13,314 nucleotides of DNA from Aquificota bacterium (lineage in GTDB: Bacteria; Aquificota; Aquificia; Aquificales; Hydrogenothermaceae), in assembly GCA_013153795.1 (NCBI GenBank), contig JAADDV010000078.1, positions 1-13,314 on the forward strand, read 5' to 3'. The translations under genes and the position numbers were made by a program. Under the pieces are notes generated by a model. It searched no databases, was not told the DNA's origin, and was given only the letters and a program-made list of their open reading frames with translations. This document shows positions 7,289 through 13,314 of the stretch, piece after piece. Position 1 is the stretch's first letter, and every line of letters begins with the position of its first letter.

Positions 7289-7324
7289 AGAAAAAAGGAA
7301 TCTCAAACCAAATCACAGTTAAAG

Positions 7325-7457
7325 TTACAAAATTGTAATTACAAAATTGTTAATCTATCCAATGTTAAAATAAAAAATTATTGTATATCAACAACTTATC
7401 AATTGGCACAAAAATTTCACCAAACAAAATCAACCAAGAAAAATTACAAAACTGTTT
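7325..7457. repeat. Three copies of a 14-bp dyad-like sequence upstream of nirA
   Basis: TTACAAAATTGTAA (7325-7338) and TTACAAAATTGTTA (7339-7352) lie head-to-tail, and TTACAAAACTGTTT (7444-7457) lies just before the nirA ribosome-binding site. The first copy is a 5-4-5 dyad (TTACA, four bases, TGTAA), the general format of Crp/Fnr-family operators though not the Fnr sequence itself. The pair lies about 50-80 bases upstream of the -24 element, and the third copy lies just downstream of the predicted transcription start. This suggests a regulator that activates from upstream and/or blocks near the start; its identity is unknown. Confidence 0.55.
7403..7419 (+). promoter_or_regulatory. nirA: Candidate sigma-54 (-24/-12) promoter of nirA-narK-narB
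   Basis: TTGGCACA AAAA TTTCA fits the sigma-54 consensus YTGGCACG-N4-TTGCW with two departures: A for the final G of the -24 box and T for G in the -12 box. The invariant GG is at 7405-7406, and the expected ten-base gap places TC (instead of GC) at 7417-7418. Transcription would begin near 7430. A sigma-54 activator gene in the same neighbourhood supports the call. No TGT-N10-ACA NifA upstream site was found. Confidence 0.55.
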
Positions 7458-7472
7458 AAGAGGTTTCTAATA

Positions 7473-9386
7473 ATGGAAAAACTGATAAAAGTAAGCCAGG
7501 AAAGAAATAAAAGGATAAATAAGATAGAAAAACTAAAACAGGAACATACGCCTCAAGAAGCATGGGAAAAACTTGAGTATTACGCAGAAAAAGGTTTCTC
7601 ATCAATACCAGAGCATGATCTTAACTACTTTCTAAAATGCTTTGGAATCTTTTATAGGCCAGCAACCCCTCAAAAGTTCATGATAAGAGTTCGCATCCCA
7701 GGAGGAAAGCTAAACTACCAACAAGCCAAAAAACTTGGAGAAGTAGCAAAAACCTATGGAAATGACTACATAGATATAACAACAAGAATGCAGGTAGAAC
7801 TTAGATATCTAAAGATAGAAGACATTCCCACAGTTTTAAAAGAACTTGAAAGTGTAGGTATTACAACATTTCAAACAGGAGTAGATAATTTTAGAAATAT
7901 TGTTCAAGACCCTTTAGATGGCGTTGCCTTTGACAATGTTATAGAAACTTGGGAAACACTGCAAAAAATCCAGTCAATATTCTTAAAAAAAGAAGAATGG
8001 ATATGCACTCTTCCAAGAAAATTTAATACTTCTATAAATGGAAGCTTTTCAAATAGATGTAATGCTTACGGACATGATGCATGTTTCGTTTTAGCAGAAA
8101 AAGATGGGATATTTGGTTTTAATGTGTATCTAGGAGGAAAAGTTGGTGCTATAGCCCAGCCAGCAAATGTTTTCCTCACCCAGGAAGAAGTCCCTATTTT
8201 CTTTGAAGCAATAGCCAAAGTCTTTAAAAAATACGGATTTAAAGACAGCAGAAACAAAAACCGCCTTAAATACATGATTGATGCTGTTGGGATGGAGGAA
8301 GTTATAGATGCTGTAAAACATGAAGCTGGAAGAGATTTTGAAACATCAGGAAAAACACTAACAGAGCTAGAAGGCGGAGAACAGATAGGAAAAATCCAGT
8401 TAAAAGACGGCACCTTTGCAATGCATATGGTTGTCCCTTCTGGGATATTCTCAGGAACTGCAATGATAGAGGTTGCTGAAGCTTCTAAAGAGTATGGAAA
8501 CGGAGAGATAAGACTAACTGTTTCCCAAAATCTCTATATACTGGGGGTATCTTCAGAAAACATAGACAAACTTTTATCTTTACCTGTGTATCAAATTTAC
8601 AAAAATGTAAATTCGCCGTATTTTAATGATGTTGTAGCCTGTGCAGGGACTGAGCACTGTCCATTTGGAGTTATCCCAAATAAACCAGATGCAATACATG
8701 TTGCCCAGTATCTAACGGAGCAAATCCCTTTAGACCCAGCTGACGCAAAAATAAGAATGTACTGGTCTGCATGCCAAAAAGGATGTGGTATTCACGGAAA
8801 CGGAGATATTGGATTTGTAGGAGTTAAGTTTAAAAAAGATGGAGAAACAGTTCTTGGAACAGATATATATTACGGAGGAACATTAACAGGAGAAAATCTA
8901 GAAGGAAAACTTCTTATAAAGTCTATTCCTTTAGAAGGAACAAAATACTACGTTGAAGAACTGGTAAAAGAATACAAAAGACTAAAAAAACCAAAAGAAA
9001 GTTTTGAAAAATTCTACAAAAGAGTTTTAACCCGTATATCAAAAGAAGGACTGAGATTTCTCTTAGTTTTTAACAACCTTGTTAAAAATAAAATTCCTAT
9101 TAGAGTGGAGCTAAATGACTTTGTCCTTGGAAAATCCAATGAAGAGGAAGAAATCTTTGGATATGGATTTCAGCTTTACAGAAAAATAACAGGAAAAAAT
9201 CCATACTCAAGACCTAATATTCTTGAAATATATGATGAGCCAGAACCAGAAAAACCATCAAAACTAAACCCTGAATTTCCTAAAGTCTTAGATGACATAG
9301 TCCTGAAAATGATAAACAAAGACCCAAAGAAAAGATACAAAGTTTTCACAGAAATAGAAGAAGACCTGAAAAACATAAGTTTTTAA
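7473..9386 (+). CDS. nirA: Ferredoxin-type assimilatory nitrite reductase with a kinase C-lobe-like C-terminal tail
   Basis: Reduces nitrite to ammonium with six electrons, probably from ferredoxin, using siroheme and a [4Fe-4S] cluster in the cytoplasm. Two ferredoxin-like/sulfite-reductase repeats are present (about 60-130 and 310-370). LPRKFNTSINGS (180-191) and the cluster ligands Cys 390, 396, 434 and 438 (C-x5-C and C-x3-C) are intact. The protein has 637 residues, while NirA is usually a little over 500. Residues about 556-634 read as the last half of a protein kinase: FGYGFQLYRKITGKNPY (562-578) matches subdomain IX onward, and LDDIVLKMINKDPKKRY (606-622) matches subdomain XI. The kinase N-lobe and the HRD and DFG motifs are absent. 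Start ATG 7473 has AGAGG nine bases ahead. narK follows after 13 bases. Confidence 0.92.
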   Translation: MEKLIKVSQERNKRINKIEKLKQEHTPQEAWEKLEYYAEKGFSSIPEHDLNYFLKCFGIFYRPATPQKFMIRVRIPGGKLNYQQAKKLGEVAKTYGNDYIDITTRMQVELRYLKIEDIPTVLKELESVGITTFQTGVDNFRNIVQDPLDGVAFDNVIETWETLQKIQSIFLKKEEWICTLPRKFNTSINGSFSNRCNAYGHDACFVLAEKDGIFGFNVYLGGKVGAIAQPANVFLTQEEVPIFFEAIAKVFKKYGFKDSRNKNRLKYMIDAVGMEEVIDAVKHEAGRDFETSGKTLTELEGGEQIGKIQLKDGTFAMHMVVPSGIFSGTAMIEVAEASKEYGNGEIRLTVSQNLYILGVSSENIDKLLSLPVYQIYKNVNSPYFNDVVACAGTEHCPFGVIPNKPDAIHVAQYLTEQIPLDPADAKIRMYWSACQKGCGIHGNGDIGFVGVKFKKDGETVLGTDIYYGGTLTGENLEGKLLIKSIPLEGTKYYVEELVKEYKRLKKPKESFEKFYKRVLTRISKEGLRFLLVFNNLVKNKIPIRVELNDFVLGKSNEEEEIFGYGFQLYRKITGKNPYSRPNILEIYDEPEPEKPSKLNPEFPKVLDDIVLKMINKDPKKRYKVFTEIEEDLKNISF

Positions 9387-9399
9387 AAAGGAGGAAAAA

Positions 9400-10713
9400 A
9401 TGGAAGAAAAGATTGAAATTAAAGGAAGCCCGCAACTTGGACTTATAATGGCGACCTTTGGATTTTTTATCGGTTTTGCTGCTGTTTCCCTTTATGGACC
9501 TGTTGCAAAAAATTTAAAAGAAATCTTAGGCTTATCAGGTTTTTTAATGGGACTTCTTGTAGCTGCTCCAAACCTAACAGGTTCACTTTTAAGAATACCA
9601 TTTGCAGCTTGGGTTGATAAAGTTGGTGGAAAAATTCCAATGGCTACACTACTTATCCTTTCTGTTATTGGTATGGCAGGACTATCCACCCTTTTATATC
9701 TATACTACCCAAACCTTGAGCCGTGGATGTATTGGCTTATTCTCTTTTTTGGATTTCTAAGTGGGTGTGGTATAGCAACATTCTCTGTTGGTATAGCCCA
9801 GACAGCTTATTGGTTTCCAGAAAGCAAACAGGGATTTGCTTTAGGAGTTTATGCAGGAGTTGGTAATCTTGCACCTGGAATCTTTGGTATGCTTCTTCCA
9901 TTTGCTTTAAAAGAGATAGGTCTTACGATGTCTTATATCCTGTGGTTTGGATTTTTACTCATAGGAACTGTTATATACATACTCTTTGCAAAAGATGCAC
10001 CTTACTTCCAGCTTATAAAAGCAGGAGTTCCAAGAGAAAAAGCTATAGAACTTGCTAAAAAATATGGTCAAGAGCTTATTCCTACAGGAAGCCTAATAGA
10101 ATCTCTTAAAAATTCTGCAAAACATATAGAAACATGGGCTTTAGTAGCTCTTTACTTTACTTCATTTGGAGGATTTCTTGCCCTAACTGGCTGGTTTATT
10201 GTCTTTTGGGTTCAAAGCTATGACATAGAAATAAGACAGGCAGGTCTTTTAATGGCATTTGGATTTTCTCTACTTGCATCAGTTATCAGAATTTTTGGTG
10301 GATGGATATCAGACAAAATTGGTGGAGAGCTTGTTTCACTTATTGCTTTCACAACAATCTTAATTGGAGCAATCATTGTTATTCTTGCTGAGAATACAAA
10401 CTTTGCTATGTCTTTAACTGGAGAAGTTCTCATGGGAGCAGGAATGGGAGTAGCAAATGGAGCTGTTTTTAAACTTGTTCCTAAATACGTGCCCCATGCT
10501 ACAGGAGGTGCTGCTGGATGGGTTGGAGGGCTTGGAGCATTTGGAGGTTTTGTTGTCCCACCAATTTTAGGATTATTTGTTCAACATCAAGGGGTTTTAG
10601 GATATTCGAAAGGGTTTATTGTCTACGTCATTTTAGCAATTATTTCCATCATCATTTCTTTTATTCTTTGGAAGAAATATGGCAAAGACATTAACAAACC
10701 AATAGAGGAGTAG
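9400..10713 (+). CDS. narK: Nitrate/nitrite transporter, MFS NNP family (NarK/NasA type)
   Basis: A 437-residue inner-membrane transporter with about 12 hydrophobic helices, importing nitrate (or exchanging nitrate and nitrite). The substrate-binding arginines of the family are present: Arg 65 in TM2 (GSLLRIPFA) and Arg 297 in TM8 (SVIRIFGGW). Both nitrate-signature glycine-rich helices are visible, GVYAGVGNLAPGIFG (149-163) and GGAAGWVGGLGAFGG (369-383). A cytoplasmic loop of about 45 residues (199-243) separates the two halves. A strong AAGGAGG (9388-9394) precedes ATG 9400, overlapping the end of nirA. narB starts five bases after the stop, so the transporter is co-expressed with both reductases. 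This context supports assimilatory nitrate uptake rather than respiratory exchange. Confidence 0.92.
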   Translation: MEEKIEIKGSPQLGLIMATFGFFIGFAAVSLYGPVAKNLKEILGLSGFLMGLLVAAPNLTGSLLRIPFAAWVDKVGGKIPMATLLILSVIGMAGLSTLLYLYYPNLEPWMYWLILFFGFLSGCGIATFSVGIAQTAYWFPESKQGFALGVYAGVGNLAPGIFGMLLPFALKEIGLTMSYILWFGFLLIGTVIYILFAKDAPYFQLIKAGVPREKAIELAKKYGQELIPTGSLIESLKNSAKHIETWALVALYFTSFGGFLALTGWFIVFWVQSYDIEIRQAGLLMAFGFSLLASVIRIFGGWISDKIGGELVSLIAFTTILIGAIIVILAENTNFAMSLTGEVLMGAGMGVANGAVFKLVPKYVPHATGGAAGWVGGLGAFGGFVVPPILGLFVQHQGVLGYSKGFIVYVILAIISIIISFILWKKYGKDINKPIEE

Positions 10714-10718
10714 TAGTC

Positions 10719-13202
10719 ATGAGTGAAATATTAGCTACAGCCCAATGTCCTTATTGTGGTGTAGGCTGTGGTTTAGAAATTTTTAAAGACAAAAAAGGTA
10801 GAGTAAAAATAAGAGGAGACAAAAGTCATCCTGCAACAAAAGGAGACCTTTGTCTCAAGCCTATTCCTTTACCAAAAGTTATGGATATTGGTAGAATTCC
10901 AGCACCTTTATACAGAGAAAACAAAAAAGACCAGTTTAGGGAAATCTCTTGGGAAGAAGCTTTTGAAATCATAGCTTCAAAACTAAAGGAAAACCTGCCA
11001 GATGAAAACTATTTTTACATTTCAGGACAGCTTACAACAGAAGACAGCTACGTCATAAATAAGTTTGTAAAAGGATTTGTAAAAACAAATAATATAGATG
11101 CAAACTCAAGACTCTGTATGGCCTCTGCTGTTATGGGATATAAACTTTCCTTTGGTTCAGATGGACCACCAGGAAGTTATGAAGATATAGATGATGCAGA
11201 TGCTTTTGTATTTGCCGGCTCAAATGCTGCCTGGGCTCACCCAGTTTTATTCAAAAGAGTTTTAAACAGAAAAAAGGAATATCCAGAAGCAAAAATCATC
11301 GTTATTGACCCTGTTTATACAGCAACAGCTGAAAAAGCCGATATCTGGATTCCTATAAAACCAGGAACAGATACAGTTCTGTTTAATAGTGTTCTTCATC
11401 TTCTTCATAAAAAAGGCTGGATAGACCATACCTTTATAAACAAACATACAGAAGGTTTCTGGGAAGCACTAAAAGAAGCAGATAAATATCCACCAGAAGT
11501 TGCAGCAAAAATATGTGGAATAAAAGAACATCTCATATACAAACTTACAGAGGTTTATGCCTTTAGCAAAAAAGTTCTCTCATTCTGGACAATGGGATTT
11601 AATCAATCCTCAAACGGCACAATGAAAAATCTCTCTCTTATAAATGTTCATCTTGCAACAGGAAGAATAAACGAAAAAGGATGTCCATTTTCCCTTACAG
11701 GTCAGCCAAACGCTATGGGAGGAAGAGAAGTAGGATATCTGGTAAACGGTCTTCCAGGATACAGAGACGTTAAAAATGAAGAAGACAGAAAATTTATGGA
11801 AAATTACTGGAATATCCCTGAAGGAAGTATAAAACCAAAACCGGGAATAACCATAGTTGAAGCAATGGACAAAATGATTTCTGGAGATATAAAACTTCTA
11901 TGGGTCGTTTGCACAAATCCAGCTGTTACAATGCCAAACTTAAATAAATTTTGGAAAGCTCTTAGAAATACATTTGTTATTGTTCAAGATGCTTATTTTA
12001 CAGACACAATGGATTATGCAAATCTTATTCTTCCAGCTACCCAATGGGGAGAAAAAGAAGGAGTAATGACATCTTCAGATAGAACAATAACCCACAACAA
12101 ACCATTTAGAGAACCACCTCCCCAATGTAAACACGATTGGGAAATATTCTGTGAAGTAGCTAAAAAGATGGGATGGGAAGAAGCCTTTTCTTACAAAACA
12201 TCAAGGGAAATCTTTGATGAATATAAAAAATCAACAAAAGGAAGACTGTGTGATATATCAGGCTTTGAATATGAAGGGCTTCCTAAACAGTGGGGAGGCA
12301 GATGGCTTTATAAAGACAAAAAATTCCCAACTCCTTCAGGAAAAGCTAAATTTAACCCAGCTGTTTACTCTGAACCATCAGACCACACAGAATACCCATA
12401 CTCAATTGTTTTAACAACAGGAAGAACAAAAAAACAATGGCACACAATGACAAGAACAGGAAAATCTCTAGAACTTTTAAAAGGAGAAGAAGAACCATTT
12501 ATTATGCTAAATGAAGAAGATGCTTTTGAACTTGGAATTTTTGATAATGATTATATAAATGTAAAATCAGAAAGAGGACAGATATATATAAAAGCAAAAA
12601 TTGGCAAAATAAAAAGAGGAGTAGCATTTTCACCTTTTGGATACGGGAAAATTTACCATTTTCCAACAAATATTCTTGTATCAGATGCAATAGACCCTAT
12701 TTCTAAAGAACCAGAGCTTAAATTTTCTGCTATATATATCAAAGCCAAAAAGAAAAGAATATACAGACTTTCAGATGAAACATACCAGAAAGTAAAAGAA
12801 ACATTCCCAGAAGTAAAAACATTTCTAGATGAGGCTATAGAAAGAGGATATAAAATATTAGAACTAGAAGGAGTGGACAGTATCAGAGGAGAACTTTTAG
12901 AAGAACTTACAAAAAAGATGTATGAACTTTTTGATATCTTTATAAACCATCCTACAGACTGGGAAAGAGCAGCTCTTTTAAACGAAGAAATAGCAGACAT
13001 ATATATAAGACTAAAAATACAGCCTCATCATCAACAAATTTTAACAAAAGCCTTTAAAAAGGCAATGGAACATATTTTTGAACTTCCAGAAGATACTATT
13101 GAAGCTTGGGAATATACTCATGACTTCTTAGCTCATAGTATTTTTGAAGTTGTAAAAAAACATTATGAACAAGAAGTTTTAAAGAAAAACGTAGAAGCCT
13201 AA
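10719..13202 (+). CDS. narB: Assimilatory nitrate reductase (Mo-bisMGD) with a globin-like C-terminal domain
   Basis: Reduces nitrate to nitrite in the cytoplasm, probably with ferredoxin. The N-terminal [4Fe-4S] ligands are Cys 10, 13, 17 and 45 (C-x2-C-x3-C-x27-C). SRLCMASAVMGYK (130-142) holds Cys 133, the expected molybdenum ligand. GQPNAMGGREVGYL (328-341) and the molydopterin dinucleotide-binding C-terminal domain (about 555-675, with TTGRTKKQWHTMTRTG at 566-581) are typical of NarB/NasA. There is no Tat signal. At 827 residues it is about 100 longer than usual. Residues 684-820 align along their length with bacterial single-domain globins: start LSDETYQKVKETFP, a Tyr at the B10 position (711), and an H-helix Trp (797) in IEAW. 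The proximal His position is Tyr 762. The tail has no Cys, so it is not a BFD-like iron-sulfur domain. GAGGAG lies eight bases before ATG 10719. Confidence 0.92.
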   Translation: MSEILATAQCPYCGVGCGLEIFKDKKGRVKIRGDKSHPATKGDLCLKPIPLPKVMDIGRIPAPLYRENKKDQFREISWEEAFEIIASKLKENLPDENYFYISGQLTTEDSYVINKFVKGFVKTNNIDANSRLCMASAVMGYKLSFGSDGPPGSYEDIDDADAFVFAGSNAAWAHPVLFKRVLNRKKEYPEAKIIVIDPVYTATAEKADIWIPIKPGTDTVLFNSVLHLLHKKGWIDHTFINKHTEGFWEALKEADKYPPEVAAKICGIKEHLIYKLTEVYAFSKKVLSFWTMGFNQSSNGTMKNLSLINVHLATGRINEKGCPFSLTGQPNAMGGREVGYLVNGLPGYRDVKNEEDRKFMENYWNIPEGSIKPKPGITIVEAMDKMISGDIKLLWVVCTNPAVTMPNLNKFWKALRNTFVIVQDAYFTDTMDYANLILPATQWGEKEGVMTSSDRTITHNKPFREPPPQCKHDWEIFCEVAKKMGWEEAFSYKTSREIFDEYKKSTKGRLCDISGFEYEGLPKQWGGRWLYKDKKFPTPSGKAKFNPAVYSEPSDHTEYPYSIVLTTGRTKKQWHTMTRTGKSLELLKGEEEPFIMLNEEDAFELGIFDNDYINVKSERGQIYIKAKIGKIKRGVAFSPFGYGKIYHFPTNILVSDAIDPISKEPELKFSAIYIKAKKKRIYRLSDETYQKVKETFPEVKTFLDEAIERGYKILELEGVDSIRGELLEELTKKMYELFDIFINHPTDWERAALLNEEIADIYIRLKIQPHHQQILTKAFKKAMEHIFELPEDTIEAWEYTHDFLAHSIFEVVKKHYEQEVLKKNVEA

Positions 13203-13245
13203 GCCCCTTAAAACTTTAAGGGGCTTGGCGTTTTAAATTTTTGTA
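13201..13245 (+). terminator. Rho-independent terminator of the nirA-narK-narB operon
   Basis: AAGCCCCTTAAA (13201-13212) and TTTAAGGGGCTT (13215-13226) are perfect reverse complements, overlapping the narB stop. They are followed after GGCG by a T-rich stretch (TTTTAAATTTTT). The G/C-rich middle of the stem and the T-run downstream on the plus strand fit termination of the rightward operon. The minus strand has no comparable T-run. Confidence 0.72.
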
Positions 13246-13314
13246 GTTTTCTTTTGTTAAACTATAGTATGGGTGATTAGGATATTTCTCTATAATTTTT
13301 AATGCTTTTTTGAA
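13216..13314 (-). CDS. C-terminal end of an unidentified leftward gene, possibly TPR-like
   Basis: On the minus strand the frame is open from the window edge to a TAA at 13218-13216, giving 32 residues. The peptide (FKKALKIIEKYPNHPYY, then SLTKENYKNLKRQAP) is helical, rich in Lys and Tyr, and resembles the end of a tetratricopeptide-type repeat in which an alpha-helix is followed by YPN-H/S-P. The stop falls within the terminator hairpin of the converging nitrate operon. The fragment is too short to identify, and chance coding is possible in AT-rich DNA, though a 3'-end gene converging here is plausible. Confidence 0.45.
   Translation of the reverse strand, partial: FKKALKIIEKYPNHPYYSLTKENYKNLKRQAP

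Noticed and set aside
7333..7344. TTGTAATTACAA, a perfect 12-bp palindrome, as a separate operator
   Set aside because: It is produced by the junction of the two tandem 14-bp repeats, so it is reported through them rather than independently.
7325..7352. The tandem repeats as a CRISPR array
   Set aside because: There are only two adjacent 14-bp units with no spacers between them.
7289..7402. NifA upstream activator site TGT-N10-ACA before nirA
   Set aside because: Each TGT in the region was checked at the required spacing and none is followed by ACA; the activator may use a different site.
12765..13199. NarB tail as a BFD-like [2Fe-2S] domain, as in some NasA proteins
   Set aside because: The tail contains no cysteine, so it cannot bind such a cluster; the globin-like helix pattern fits better.
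13201..13226. The operon terminator as a remnant IS right end, because both hairpins contain AAGCCCCT and AGGGG
   Set aside because: The loops, flanking guide bases and the AGGATGTCAC tail are not shared, and the position directly after narB with a T-rich tract fits a terminator.

Overview
The window is strongly AT-rich. It joins the end of a cell-surface glycan (LPS) gene cluster to a nitrate-assimilation locus, with a TnpB-type insertion element between a regulator pair and the operon. The gene content (NifA-like sigma-54 activator, stand-alone TrpD2-like protein, ferredoxin-type NirA, NarK, NarB) together with the low GC suggests a thermophilic Aquificota bacterium, perhaps a Hydrogenothermaceae member such as Sulfurihydrogenibium. 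This assignment is inferred from gene content and composition only.

Region 1 (1-3076) is surface polysaccharide. A 5'-truncated GT9 glycosyltransferase and two GT2 glycosyltransferases run rightward as one tightly packed unit. They converge, with a 6-base overlap, on a leftward GT9 heptosyltransferase of the WaaF type.

Region 2 (3077-5811) is regulatory. A 179-base divergent spacer precedes a 519-residue NifA-subfamily sigma-54 activator (GAF, AAA+ with GAFTGA, Fis-type HTH). Its end overlaps by 12 bases a leftward TrpD2/anthranilate-phosphoribosyltransferase-like gene.

Region 3 (5853-7288) is an IS200/IS605 (IS608-like) element carrying only tnpB. Both subterminal hairpins, the left guide and cleavage tetranucleotides (AAAG/TTAC) and the right ones (GAAG/TCAC) can be read directly. 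The right end with the tnpB 3' end looks like an omegaRNA gene. The element sits in what was a roughly 225-base divergent control region between the TrpD2-like gene and nirA.

Region 4 (7289-13202) is nirA-narK-narB, with 13- and 5-base gaps: nitrate uptake, nitrate to nitrite, and nitrite to ammonium. Upstream of nirA are a near-consensus sigma-54 -24/-12 promoter and three copies of a 14-bp dyad-like sequence. An intrinsic terminator closes the operon. The tail of a leftward gene begins inside that terminator and runs off the window.

The most unusual feature is that both assimilatory enzymes carry C-terminal extensions not expected in their families. The nitrite reductase ends in what reads as the C-lobe half of a Ser/Thr protein kinase, without catalytic parts. 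The nitrate reductase ends in a single-domain-globin-like module in which the proximal heme histidine position is tyrosine. I infer that these are regulatory or docking modules tied to nitrate/nitrite reduction. The domain resemblances are visible in the sequence; the functions are not.
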